A stretch of DNA of 64,000 nucleotides from Apteryx mantelli. Taxonomy: Eukaryota; Chordata; Aves; Apterygiformes; Apterygidae. Position numbers and translations under genes: made by a program. Each line of letters begins with the position of its first letter. Positions within the stretch are counted from its first letter, which is position 1. Of the stretch, positions 39,506-51,445 are shown one piece after another. Location of the stretch: NCBI RefSeq assembly GCF_036417845.1, contig NC_089994.1, positions 10,248,001-10,312,000 of the forward strand, written 5' to 3'. The notes beneath the pieces were generated by a model, which was not told where the DNA came from, did no database searches, and worked only from the letters and a program-made list of their open reading frames with translations.

Positions 39506-42500
39506 GTAATTGCATCAGGATATCTTGAAGTATCATTTGAGACTAGTACAGTACAGGACACATTACTGAATTCACACAGCCACTGCTGTCTGCTAAAAAA
39601 AGACCCACAGCAGCCTTGCGGTCAACAAAATAATTCTGCAGACAATAATGTGTGCTTGTGCAGATGTCTTTGAGAATGGGTCTCCAGTGAGATCCAGAAG
39701 TCATGGGACTAAATCTTGTTTTGTGCATGTTGTGTACACTGCAACTGCGTAAGCAAAGGGTGACAAGTTATGGGAAACTCTAGAGCTACATTGTACCTCA
39801 ACTCCCACACAGGGTGGCTATTTTCAACTGAAAGATGCTATATAAAAAAGTGAAGTATTTTAAACCACAGGAATTTTGTATTTGCAAACAAGTAAAAGAC
39901 AATGTACTTTTGAAGGGAGAGATCCCACCCATGTAATCCACAGAAGCAGCTATCAGACTTTGCTGCTACTTAACAAGTAAATCATCTTGTTCTCATCTCC
40001 TAAAACAAACTATGTGGACAAAACATTATTTTCTTTTTCTTAGATGCAGGGAAGTCTTTTTGTGGTTTTAAGATGCAGTCTTTTCATAAAACTGTAATGG
40101 CAAAATGTTAACATAGTCCCTTGGGAATTAAATACAAACGCTTTTCTTACAGTATATACTTTCTGGTGGGAAATTGTTAGAGGAATTTGCTTAGTCTAGG
40201 ATTAACATAGCTAATGAAACACAACTGTAAGCATTGTAATAAAAATGCTCCTATGTCATGGGTACATTTTGTGAATCCAACTCTTCTGCATACCATGCTG
40301 GGGTGCTTAGGGCAATAGAACAGCAGACAGTGCCGAGTAGGAATCGTTAAAGCTCTAAACTTAGATCATTTGGGATTATATTCCTAAAAGTTTCACTCTA
40401 ATTTTGCTTTGACAAGATGACTTTTCTTCAGATGAGCTGTAGAAAGTTAATACATCTTTAATTCCAAGATTTCCAGAGTGACCATATAGTCTCAAATGCA
40501 AGCGGTAGCACATCATACTATTCATAAACAAATGATCCATAAAAAAAAAAAATCACATAATAAAATGTATATGTATGCTTAGAAAATAGATGGGTCAGAA
40601 AAAAATCCCTTCAAATACCTTTTAAGATTAGCTATCTAGTATCTATCCATACAAGTAAGAAAGGGAACAGTTTTCTGACAATGAAATTTTTATCTTCTGG
40701 ATATAGTATTCCGTCACCTCATTTTGGGAACATTTTTGTTGTTGTTGTTGTTAACAATTGACTAATGTTTTCCATCCCTTGAATTTACTGAGTGAATCCA
40801 AATACTTTGCAACTTTAACTAAATTTTTTTCCCCTTGGAAAACAACTGTTTAGAATGAGAAGTTTTACATCGGATTACTGCAAGTAGCATTTGCAACAAA
40901 TCATGAGCACTCAAAATTCAGGAGTTTTATATTTCACAAATATAGTCAGGTTTTGCAGTAAGTTCTTGGAAATAAAACACTGCATTTTTCCCTTTTAACA
41001 CTAAAAATGTTTCAGTTAACTCAGGCATCTCCTCACTCAGAAATATTTATATTGTGAAACTAGGATTTTTCTAGTTGAAAAGCTGCATTTTGAATGTTAG
41101 AATGTCCATGATCAACTTGATCACAGACAGTTTGCAAAGGAAACAGTATATAGTTTGACATCAACCCTTAAATTTTGAATATCTTGAGCAACTGATCACT
41201 TGAACTTTAAGTTTCTCATCACTAACTTCCCCTTCTGTATATGAACCAGTTCAGTTTTGTCAAAAGTTAACCCATTTCCATTTTATTCAGGTTTAATTCT
41301 AGACAAGACAGTGGAGGAGATCAAGCCTTCAGTTGTTTTGGAACTGGGAACATACTGCGGTTACTCAGCAATTAGGATTGCTCGGCTGTTGAAGGCCGGT
41401 GCTCGTCTCCTCACTGTGGAGTTCAACCCAGAATTTGCTGCTATTGCTAAACAGATGATCGAGTTTGCTGGAGTACAAGATAAGGTAAATACCATTTTTC
41501 TGTGGCTGGCACGAGGAAGTGATACATGGAAAATGCAAATATGTCCAAAGAAACAGCAATGAAAGGTTTAAATTTATTATTCTACTTGTCAAGCAAGTGC
41601 AACATCCTAAATGTTTGGGAGCAAGCAGAGTTTAACAGACAGGCTTGATAGCAGGGAAAACTGGTGAAGTTGTAAGGTCTCCATGCAGAAAACCAAGGTC
41701 ATTTGCTCTTTTGCACATACATTGTGAGCAAGCTAAATGAATAGACAGCAGTTGGGGGCCCAAGTATGATTCAGACCCAGTGGGGGGTCAGGGTAGAGTT
41801 TTGGGCTTGTCAAGACTCAGGGGGTGGAACCAAAATGACCAGGGCTGTTCTCCAAGGTTCTCTGCTGTCTGAGTCAGAATGAGGATTCAGAGGGGCAAGG
41901 GCAGAACCAATTGTTTAAATCCAAATCTCCTAACATTTGAAAGCATTTAGGCTTCATCTTCCTGTTTGGCCTCTTTACTATTCACTGGTTACTGCAGTAG
42001 GCAGACAGTTTGCTGACAGTTCACTATGGGTTATTATCAAAGCCCATAGTGACTGTAAGAATACAGGCCTGGAGGGAAGCTCCTGGGTCAATTGTTTCAC
42101 TTATTATAGTCACAGGACACCAGCTCACAAAGTCTTCTTTTTAAAATTAGCAATCACTATTGCAAAACTGGTTAGATTTGCTGCTGTTATGCAGCTGCAG
42201 GATTCCCCCACAAACTTCTCCTCCTGAGAAACCTGTAATTTCCAGCCCATATTTATTCATGGATATTTTGTTTTCCTTTATTCTTGCACCAACAGCACTC
42301 ATTAGTTTAGCTTCTTGCCTGGTTTACACTCCCTGACCTCTCACAGGAGTACAGCTGAGTAATTCGCTGTGTCACCCTCCACAAAAGCTAGACTAGTTTT
42401 TAAGCAGGAAAGCAATATTCTAAGGGGTTCAAATCAGTGTCAAGACTGAGTATGACAGAAAACTGAACCACAGTCTAACTTGTTACAAAAGCTCACAGGA

Positions 42501-45500
42501 AGCAGTTGCATAATGTGCAATGGACTTCAGCTGAGACGTACTTGTTCAAATCTAGATGGTCACAATACAGATGCCTGTATTTTGGGCAATCTGCAATGTC
42601 TTGACTCCCTGTACAGTCAGTTGAGACACAGGTATTTCCAGTCTATAATCCATCTCAGCCCAAGGCAGACATCTACAGCAGGTCAGAGGATTCATGCCCA
42701 AGAAGTGCCTCTCTATTGACCAGACAATCTGGACAACTTGCTTCAACATAAATTATAAAAATAGAGGAAATGAATGCCACTGTAAGATCTTCTAATGCAT
42801 TTCTTAACTTCTCGAAGAGAACTTGGAAGCAGTAGCGACATCTCACATTGCATTTCCCCATCTGAGTTAGTCTCCTGATCAGCTATGAGTCATAAACCAG
42901 TCACATTTCCTTACCACTTCTTTCATCCACCCACAGTATACGGTACTTGCTTAACAAATCAGCATGTAGCAGCTTCTTTCAGTTGAACAGTGCTTATGCC
43001 AATAAACCTGTGAGGCAAATGTAATAGCCTTATTCCTGCCTCCTCCCTCTACTGGCCATATTAATCTTACATACTGTAGCCTCCAGCTTTGTTCTCTGCA
43101 TCTTCTGCTTCCCATTGGGCTACAAGATTTGACTGAGATGCAATGAAAATGCCAAACTAATACAAGTAGTGTTTTCAACAGTAGATTCCCTTGCTGCCCA
43201 TAGAGAGTCACTTTATCCAACAGAAACAAGGTCAAAGTTTGGGGTTTTTTTTTAATATAATAGCACAGAGGAAAAATATTTTGGAACATAACTGAGTTGA
43301 TTTGTTAAAACAAGTCCACGTGATCTAACTCTAGCAAATAACTCAGCTGAGGTTGTACTGAGCTATGCCTGGCCACAACTTAAGAAGAGCTAGAGGCATG
43401 TGCTTTTTCTTAATAGTCCACAATTCATCAGATGGATTTGCATTACAGGTAAACATCCTTGAAGGCCCTTCGGAGGAAATTATCCCTCAGCTGAAGAAAA
43501 AATATGAAGTGGATACTCTGGATTTTGTCTTTCTTGACCACTGGAAAGACAGATACTCACCAGACACCATCCTGCTTCAGGTGAGTTTGAACAATTCCAG
43601 TCCTAAAAATAAAGTAGCGTATGCCCAGATATCTGTGAGGCCTGTATTCTTTATGAAGGACCTCATCCTGGAAAATGAAAAATGGCAGTTAAGTAGCAAC
43701 CTTATGAGAAAGGATATAGGGGACAGGGTCCCAAACCTTTCTCAGGGACAACTGCCCACAGTACATAGCTCAGGACTTTGCAAATACTGGTGAATCTTTT
43801 TTTCCTGAACAAATGGGTCTGCAGTAAAAATCCCATCTGGAGGAGCAGTGTCTGGGACTTGCTCTCCCTGGAGGGAGTCTCTACGTGGTCACTAACCAAA
43901 ACACTTGACCCGAACATCCTGGACCTGGGAGCAGGCCAGACTCAGGACCTGCATATTTGCTGCTCTAATTTCCTGAATACCAACTCCTCCACTTCTGCCT
44001 GGGGCTGTGCTGCCAGCAGAGCTTCTCGATGAAATACTATTTTAGTAGCATAGCTGGATATCATCTTTCTAGGAGCCTTTACTCCACCTAATTAATTGGC
44101 TGTAACACAACCTCTAGAAGAGTGCAGACTGTCCCAGTCAGGCACTTGCGAGAGAAGTGCTGTCTAACTCTATCTCCAGCCCTGAATGAAGGTTCTGCTC
44201 ATTTCTTCCCAACCCCCCTCAACCATTCCTGTTATCTGTACAAAATGAGTTGGCTGCAACAGCAGTAGGCAATGGTAGATAGCATTAAAAGGGAGGTAAC
44301 TGTGCACTAGAGCACTTCTGGATGGGAAGATAATTTCAAGTGTTAAAAAGTTTAAATTCAGAACATCTATATCTATAAACACTGGACACACGCAGATACT
44401 CTCCTAGTTTGGGAGTTGCAGGCTGATAAAAGTTTCTAAAACTGCCTATTTGGCTGGAAGGGCCATTTTTCAATTATTTTCTTTACAATAAATCCCACTT
44501 TTTTTAGGCTGACTCTTACATTCAGAACCAGCAAGTCTGTCCACCAGCTACATCCTCACCCTGCTTGAGGACTACAAACACTATTTTCTCATCCAAGCTA
44601 TCCTGGTTTTTAATTTCACCCCTGTCCAGACAGCTGTTTGAAAAGCAGAGGATTTGCTTAGGATTATGGACAACCAGCATTGAATTTACACATCAGTAGC
44701 TAGAGAAAATGTCCCCCTGCCCCAATTATTTTGTATCCAGAGAATGTTTTCTTTTAAACTGGCTGCATAATCATGACTGAGCTCTTTCCACTGGGAAGAA
44801 CTAGCACATCCTTGTCATAGCTGAACCTTCACCATACAACCAAAGCAAACAAGTAAGAGCCAGTTTAGTTTCATCTTAGTGGAATAGTCTGATGCATGTG
44901 TGACGCAAAGTTGCTTTGCTTAAAAAAACCTTGTGAATTTCAGGGGAGAAGATGAAGATCCCCCCATTTCCTCAGATGTCACAAACCTTCTTTCTAACTC
45001 ATATTTGTGGCGAGTATTTCAAGTGGCCCAGACATCATTCCTCTTCCTGCAGTTCTAAAAAAAAAGCCTGGCACAAAGAGCATCAGAAATCCTGATGACT
45101 GGTGGGAAATACAGCATGTTGTCACTCACAGGCTTCTAATCTGCACAATAGAAACAGACCAGAGGATATTCGCCATGTCTCTGAAATCACTTCTACTGTG
45201 CTGGCTGGTGTTCAGTCACCAGAGGTGAGAGCAGTAAGCTAAATAGCCTCTGCAGCACACTCATCAACAGGAATGCTCTGATACACTGGGAGTGACAAAA
45301 ACTACACCATGTTTCAGCTTTGGCTGCTGCCTGTAACCACAGGATGACAACCAGCCTGATTAAGTACAGGCTTTCTTTTCTAGAATAGCTGATGAGCTCA
45401 GATAAGCAACTTCTAGTAGACAAAAATACCAGCAAAAATTATGCTTGTAGGTTTACCGAGGAGAAGCATTGAACTTCAAGTGAATATTGCAAGTTAATTA

Positions 45501-46299
45501 TGCCCTGTGGAAATTTGTCAGACTGATGTTCCTTGCATGCAAACCATACTTCATGCCCTGCTGCTGAACAAAGTAGCAGAAGGTTGGGCAAGAGGAGAGG
45601 AAAAGCAGCTCAGGAAATCTATTTTTTTCCTGATTTGGGGGCTTGACTGGAATTGACCAAAGCAGTCCAGTACCTGCCAATCTCTTAGGTGGCCTTAACA
45701 GCTACTACAACATTTTCATGCCATATAAAAGGAAAGCTTCAACCCTTAGACATGAAAGCCAAAACAGAACTATTTTACTAACCACTTTGACATAGTTGGA
45801 AACAACATGAACAGCTAACTGCATACATGCACTACACTTAAGCTGTTGCATCATTCAGGTTTTGAAATAACAAATCATCAGCATCACTAATGCTCTTCCA
45901 ATTGTGTCAGCAGAAAGTGTCAGTGTAGGAAATACAACCACTGAAGATTGGATAGAAAGTTGTTCAGCTTCTCCCTTGTCTTTTCTACCCTCCAAACCCA
46001 CAGTACAATGGGTTTTTGTATGCAGGCTCTTGAGTATGACATGGCTGACACAAAAGAACATGACATTCAAACCCATATCCACTTAACAGTCACCATGAAG
46101 CAATTTCTCTTCTTTCTAGGAATGCAACTTGCTGAGGAAGGGCTCAGTTCTTCTGGCTGACAATGTCATCTGCCCAGGAGCTCCAGAGTTCCTTAAGTAT
46201 ATTCGCAACAATCCCAGTTTCCAATGCACTAACTACCCAGCTCATCTGGAATACATGGAAGTGCAGGATGCTATGGAAAAGGCTGTGTTTTTGGGATGA
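39223..46299 (+). CDS. COMT: COMT, catechol O-methyltransferase (complete coding sequence, 4 exons)
   Basis: Transfers a methyl group from S-adenosylmethionine to catechols such as dopamine, noradrenaline and catechol oestrogens, with Mg2+. Exons 39223-39505, 41291-41484, 43449-43580 and 46120-46299 join in phase to 789 nt, 262 residues plus stop (human membrane form: 271). Residues 7-26 are a hydrophobic N-terminal anchor. [10 protein letters not shown] at 111-120 is the SAM-binding loop and Glu138 should bind the SAM ribose. Asp189, Asp217 and Asn218 (in FLDHWKDRY and [11 protein letters not shown]) are the Mg2+ ligands. Lys192 is the catalytic base and Glu247 the catechol-side acid. All are present, so the enzyme should be active. 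The internal Met49 could start a soluble form. The C-terminus lacks the short tail of the human protein. Confidence 0.98.
39367..39369 (+). other. COMT: Candidate internal start codon for soluble COMT
   Basis: ATG of Met49, directly after the membrane anchor, in the same place relative to KEQRIL as Met51 of human COMT, which starts the soluble enzyme. The preceding TTCATC gives a T at -3, a weak context, and the A at +4 is not optimal. Use would need a shorter transcript or leaky scanning. Confidence 0.5.
40736..40752. repeat. (GTT)n microsatellite
   Basis: Five to six GTT units in a COMT intron. Confidence 0.85.
41291..41484 (+). CDS. COMT: COMT coding exon 2 (SAM-binding core)
   Basis: 194 nt, acceptor TTTTATTCAG|, donor GATAAG|GTAAAT. 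Encodes residues 96-159 with [18 protein letters not shown] and the acidic loop TVEFNPE (Glu138, SAM ribose contact). FAGVQDK contains Val156, the position of human Val158Met. Confidence 0.97.
43449..43580 (+). CDS. COMT: COMT coding exon 3 (Mg2+ ligand and catalytic Lys)
   Basis: 132 nt, acceptor GCATTACAG|, donor CTTCAG|GTGAGT, phase 0 at both ends. Encodes residues 160-203. [20 protein letters not shown] then HWKDRY carries Asp189 (Mg2+), His190, Trp191 (forms the gate over the active site) and Lys192 (general base). Confidence 0.97.
46120..46299 (+). CDS. COMT: COMT coding exon 4 (C-terminal exon and stop)
   Basis: 180 nt, acceptor CTTTCTAG|, stop TGA at 46297-46299. Encodes residues 204-262: [20 protein letters not shown] onward, with Asp217/Asn218 (Mg2+) and Glu247. 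Ends KAVFLG. Confidence 0.97.
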   Translation, partial: ECNLLRKGSVLLADNVICPGAPEFLKYIRNNPSFQCTNYPAHLEYMEVQDAMEKAVFLG

Positions 46300-46435
46300 G
46301 GAGAGCCATTAATACTCAACTTCTGTTTCAAATTATGTAAATGCAACTGCACAGATTAACTTGTCCATGCTTTAAATTTTGCTTTTTGTATTTTGGAACC
46401 TGTAATTAAAGCAAGCTTTAGTGGAGGTCATTTTA
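46300..46435 (+). other. COMT: COMT 3' UTR (short form)
   Basis: Begins after the TGA. An ATTAAA signal at 46405-46410 suggests a short 3' UTR ending about 20 nt later. A second signal, AATAAA at 46980-46985, could give a longer form of about 0.7 kb. The end is inferred. Confidence 0.5.
46405..46410 (+). terminator. COMT: Candidate COMT poly(A) signal ATTAAA
   Basis: First canonical-type hexamer after the COMT stop, 106 nt downstream, followed by a G/T-containing stretch (GTGGAGGTCATTTT) as expected of a downstream element. Confidence 0.45.
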
Positions 46436-46979
46436 GGCCAGGTGAAGATCAAGATCTGGAGTGTGTAAGTAGAGTAACTCCTCAAAGACCTGTTTCTGTT
46501 GTTTCACATGGTTCTGCAAACCAAGGTGATGTCTGTTGCCTTACCTTTACTAACACATCACTGAACAACACAGTTTGTTACTTTGAGCTCAAACCCAAGC
46601 AACCACAGTTTGCAGTGGGGATGGGGTGGAGAAAAATCACTGCAACTTCTGAAAACTTGGGTCCCAAAGCTAAACTGACTAATCATTCTCAAGAGTAAAA
46701 AAGCATGCATCCTGGAGGAAAAGAACATCTCAGGCACACTGATTTTGCTAAATTACTAGCATGCCACTTCATGCAGTGAAGGCTCGTGTAGTGATATCAG
46801 ATACATTTTTGCATAGTTACTGCAAAAGTTAATCATCTGTATGCTGGAGAAAAGGGCATGTGCTGAAAGAAGACAGACCCATGCAATGATGAGAACAGAA
46901 TTTTGCAGAAGGCAATGCGAACAAGATTATTAACCTGCACATGCGGAGGCATGGAAAACTGAAGAATTAAGTGCATTAA

Positions 46980-46985
46980 AATAAA
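46980..46985 (+). terminator. COMT: Candidate distal COMT poly(A) signal AATAAA
   Basis: Canonical hexamer about 680 nt after the stop. It could be used for a longer transcript. No further support is visible. Confidence 0.3.
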
Positions 46986-49900
46986 CACAGTAACAGACAA
47001 AGGGAGCAAGTTTTTTAACAGAATACCAGAATTACATAAAATCACTGAAACCTTGAGATCATTCCATTTACTTACCTCCTTATTACATTGTATATACATA
47101 GCATGTACTTTTTAGGGGCAGAACACACTGCTTACTCTAGACAAAGCACTGTGTATATGTCTAAGGCATTGCATAATGATTACAGCAGAGAGACTGGGTC
47201 TTCCCAGGTGGCTCCTGCACACCTGGTTAAACTGAATGTTGTAGCTGAACACTATATAAATAGCAAGTGTTATCACTGTGAAGATACAAAGCCAAATCTG
47301 AAGTCTCTAACTCACCTGAATAAGACAACAATGCACTGGCATTTTGTCGCATGTCCTGTTGTCATTATATAATGAGGCAGTAGTCACATTTATAAGTAAA
47401 AACAAACAACAACAACAAAAAACTAAAAAAAAAAAAGAACAGTAAGAGCAGGCACATGACTTCCTTCATTACAGATGAATTCTGCACTGCACTTGAGATT
47501 TCCAGTCTTGGAACAGTCACAGAAAGACCCAACAGTTGAAAAACAGTGAAAATTGGGGATTTCTATAATGGATTCTTACAGACCTGTTAAAAGCCACTTC
47601 CTTTTATACCCCTTTACTGAAGTCTTATTTATCCTGGCATTGGTACTAAAGAAAATACAGGATACCAGTAATAAGCATGGTAGAGAATTTCTGCCCAGTA
47701 TAAAAGGAAACTAGAACAAGCTAAGGTGACATGGTCAGTTCAGGAATGGACCAAGCAAGCACAGTGACCCAGTCAGCTTGTAAAGCTTGCATTTCACAGG
47801 GATACAAAAATGCAAAATTACTGGAATTTCTTTAACAATTTAAACTCTGTCGCAGTTGGGAAAAAACAAGATTTACTATGCCAAATCAGACTGTGAAGAA
47901 GTCGTCCCTCATGGCTGCGTCGTGCTGTGTAGGAGGAATCCTTGTGCTCCGAGGCCTCCATCTCACATTGTGAAATGAGTCAGTGATTAATTCTGCAAGT
48001 TTGCTTAGCAGCAGTTCCTCTTGGTGCTCAACTTGCTGTCACCAGGCCAAAGTCCCTCAGGTGATTCCAGGTAATCTTTGCAAAATTTTCAAAGAAGAAA
48101 ATCATATTCAAGTCCATTTACTGGCATACACAAGTTCATAGAGCACATTGGAAAGTCTGGATGCTTGTAGGTGACTAGTGTTTTTTTTCTGTACACCTAA
48201 GGTCATGACTCCAAAGAATCCTCTTCCATTTCTAGCTTTAAACACTTTTGCACCTAAACAGACATTCCTGCTGTAGCAATGCATTTGTATATACTGGTAC
48301 ATCAACCAAAGTCTCAGATACAAGCGGAAAGTTGCATAACAATAAATGCAGGCAGAATGCTTCTGTACAAAACCACATTCCTACTGTTAGCCATCACCAT
48401 TCTGCATGGCTAAAATAACTGCAGAGAGACCATTAAGAAAAGCAGGGAAGGAGGGAACCTCTTGATTTAGCACGGATATTTCAAAAGATGCATTAGTGAA
48501 TAATGCATGTGTAATATATAAGCAAGTATATAACAGCCACCTTTTAGTAGAAAAAAGGTATTAATTCATTAGGCAGGATCTCCCACAAGAGAAGCAGTAA
48601 AAAAACAAACAGCCTATGTATCATCAGATTTTCTTTTTTTTTTTTTATACAAAATTTCACATGCAAGAAAAATTTTTCAACTTAACCACACTTCTGAAAT
48701 GCTCATAATTATTGGTGTCAAGGGATGAAAAGGAAAAAGCCTGATGGAGTTTGCATGACTGGTAATTAGAAAAAAAACTTTTGGTCAGTTGCACAAATAT
48801 GATCTGGAGTCACTGATGCATAAATGTGAAATCCCCCAGGGAGAAGAGTTATGTTTCAAAATAAAGTCATGCTTTGAATACTGGGAGAAGTAAAAAGTAG
48901 GCAATGGATTTTCTTCTAAGCAATTTAGATATATTCTAAAAACCTACTGAGTGTCAGTGCAGTATCAGTCTATAGCAATTAGAAGACAACCTATTCTTGC
49001 AAAACGCAGGTATGAAACAGTGGAAGCAAGTGTGTGAAGTCTGTCAGCTGAGAGCATACCACTCATAGAAAGCTCCCAATATAAAAGAATCCTGCTGAAA
49101 CAACACAAACCCTTCAGTGAATTCTCACAACTCATGTCACAAATGATGGATCCCACCAAATATTGCTAATTGAGATTTATTCTCCAAATGGCAACTACTT
49201 TCTGAGTTGTCTTAGTGGTTCAGGCAATACATGAAAGTGAAGTCTAGTTTCTGCCAGTCTCTCTGTTACAAAGGGACATGACGCCATCTCTCAAAATATT
49301 AAACTGATTCTTTAAATCAGTGTACAAGAGAAGTGGAGGATTCATGAGGAAGTCAAACCCAGCCCCAGTCCCTTTAGCTTCCTAATTTAATACCAAATTG
49401 AGCATAGCAGCACCCATGTAGCAATCCTTACACACAGGAAATTACCAATCAGAGCAAACAGCAGTTACTCTATGTCTATAGGAGACTGCTTCCTCCCAAT
49501 GATATGATAAAGTGAAAGCACCCTCTGATGAATTTTGAGCTATAAGTCACAAATGCCAGATCCAGTGAAGTGAACATGTAGAAGCCCCTATGAGGGCAGC
49601 AAAGGGACCATCAAGATCCCAGCTCCCCCACTAAAGACAACACCACCTGATCAGTGATGCATTCTCATTTGCTTCATTTGAGCAAGTGAATTAAGAGTCA
49701 ATTATAAGGCATTGTATCAATAACAGCCCGCTATGTTTGCTGTGCATGCATACTAAACGGAACCTCACTGTCTTTGCCTCTGTCTCCACAGCTCAGTTAA
49801 TGGTCATAAAACAACTTCAACTGTAACAAATCCTCCATTGTCAGCTTGTACCACAGTGAGGTTTTGCCACTGCTGTGCTTTAGTTGCACAGAGATCTTCA

Positions 49901-51280
49901 CGGTAAGAGACAGTGGGGAAGACAGTCATGAGGACAGAATATTCCCCCAAGACATTGCTGAAACCTGAAATAGATGAGGGCTGTGATACTTCATGCCTGT
50001 TGTTCCCAGGTTAACCTTCACCTGTGGGACTCATTGCTTCCATTTGCCCAACCTGTGATAAACTGGAAATGAAATCACTTTGACAGCTATAAAAGGTCAC
50101 TTGTAGAAACAACATATTTGCTTTAGTTCAGTATCTTACCTACAGCATCTACTATTCATTGCCATATTAATGCATCCATGAAGAAAGACAATCAGATTCC
50201 CCATTGCAGTAGAATGACAGTGATACCTAGGAGCGAGATGCTAAGCCCAGGAGCCCACATCTTACCACAGCACTTGTGAAACCAGATGTTCCAAATGCAA
50301 GTACAGGACCTGGAGATGATTCTACCTAACTTCTGTGTATGCATTCTGGACATCTGACAAAGAGGGAAGGCAAGCTGAAGATGACCTTCCCAGTGCTGTT
50401 TGCAAGCATCCACAATAGATAGAACCACACAGTGCTGAGGGTACAATGAGGCATTAACACATAGCAAACTTTCATCAACCTTGAACTCACAGAAGAGCCA
50501 ACCTCCATTCCATCTGCAAGACCTTGCAGAACACTTATGTCAAGATTTACTGGATTTTGTCTTGCTTCGTGAGGGCATGTCAGTAAGCATGCCATGTTTG
50601 GGTGCATCAGTCTCCACACTGATCTTAACACATATGAACCTGCCTGGCAGAGCCACTCCTCAGGAGTATTAACCAAAAAAGAGCCAGTAACTGGCTGTTA
50701 CCTGAGGTAAAATTTTTTCCCCACACAGCAGCAAAACTAAATTATTTGGCACATCCCAAAAATATCAATTTCTCATTTCAACCAAATCTCACACATAGCT
50801 CCAATAAACTTACAGATTTTCTGTTGTTCTTACACATCTGTGTTTATGAGTATACTTGCACATGTTTCAAAAATGTGAAATCTTTGTAATGTTACAAGGC
50901 TTTTATGACTAAGTTGGGAAATGTCAATAGCTTCCCAGGTGGAAAAGCCATCAGCAAGTTTGGCTTGTGGTCCCAACTGTGCAGACCTTTGAACAGTGAC
51001 ACAGCTGTCTTTCCTGCAGAAATATTCTTGTATATTAAAAAGGAAAAAAAAATATGATGTACCATCCAAGGTCCTTATAGGGCTTTTATGCTACAACTCC
51101 AACATATGGCAATGAATCACAATTTCCAGCTATACTAGTTTAAAGGATATTTCAATTGCCCTCATTACCACTGAACTTTTACTAACACACTGAGTGCTGA
51201 CCTGAGTTAGGACTGAATAATCCCCTGCCACAGAAAAGTGCTGTCATAAAGCCAAAGAATATTTGTGATACCTGATGTAA

Positions 51281-51281
<1 letters not shown>

Positions 51282-51311
<30 letters not shown>

Positions 51312-51313
51312 GA
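51282..51313. repeat. Poly(A) followed by (AG)n
   Basis: About 20 A residues then six AG units, between COMT and ARVCF. Confidence 0.9.
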
Positions 51314-51347
51314 TAACCAATGGCACGTGTATTCTTTCCAGGCATGG

Positions 51348-51353
51348 TTTATT
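51348..51353 (-). terminator. ARVCF: Candidate ARVCF poly(A) signal
   Basis: Minus-strand AATAAA followed, at lower coordinates, by a (CT)n and long T tract (51282-51313 on the plus strand is A-run plus AG repeats), which could act as the U-rich downstream element. Use would imply a 3' UTR of more than 5 kb. Other minus-strand AATAAA hexamers exist, for example near 54.08 kb. Confidence 0.25.
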
Positions 51354-51429
51354 GAAAACACACCAAATTGTTATCCTACATACCTGGTTTCTAACAAGCA
51401 TTCTACTTGTCTGTGTTATGGAAAGGTCC

Positions 51430-51445
51430 TATAATAATAATAATA
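51430..51445. repeat. (ATA)n microsatellite
   Basis: About five ATA units. Confidence 0.8.

Larger units (their letters stand above)
39506..46119 (+). other. COMT: COMT introns between coding exons
   Basis: Three introns, 39506-41290, 41485-43448 and 43581-46119, all GT..AG. They are AT-rich with a short (GTT)n at about 40.74 kb. Nothing else was recognised in them. Confidence 0.85.

Noticed and set aside
42425-42460. GGTTCAAATC-like B-box as a possible tRNA gene
   Set aside because: No matching A box or cloverleaf stems could be drawn around it.
43365-43448. Extension of COMT exon 3 upstream into the open frame
   Set aside because: The TTACAG|GTAAAC acceptor and the phase with exon 2 place the exon start at 43449; the upstream part does not resemble COMT.
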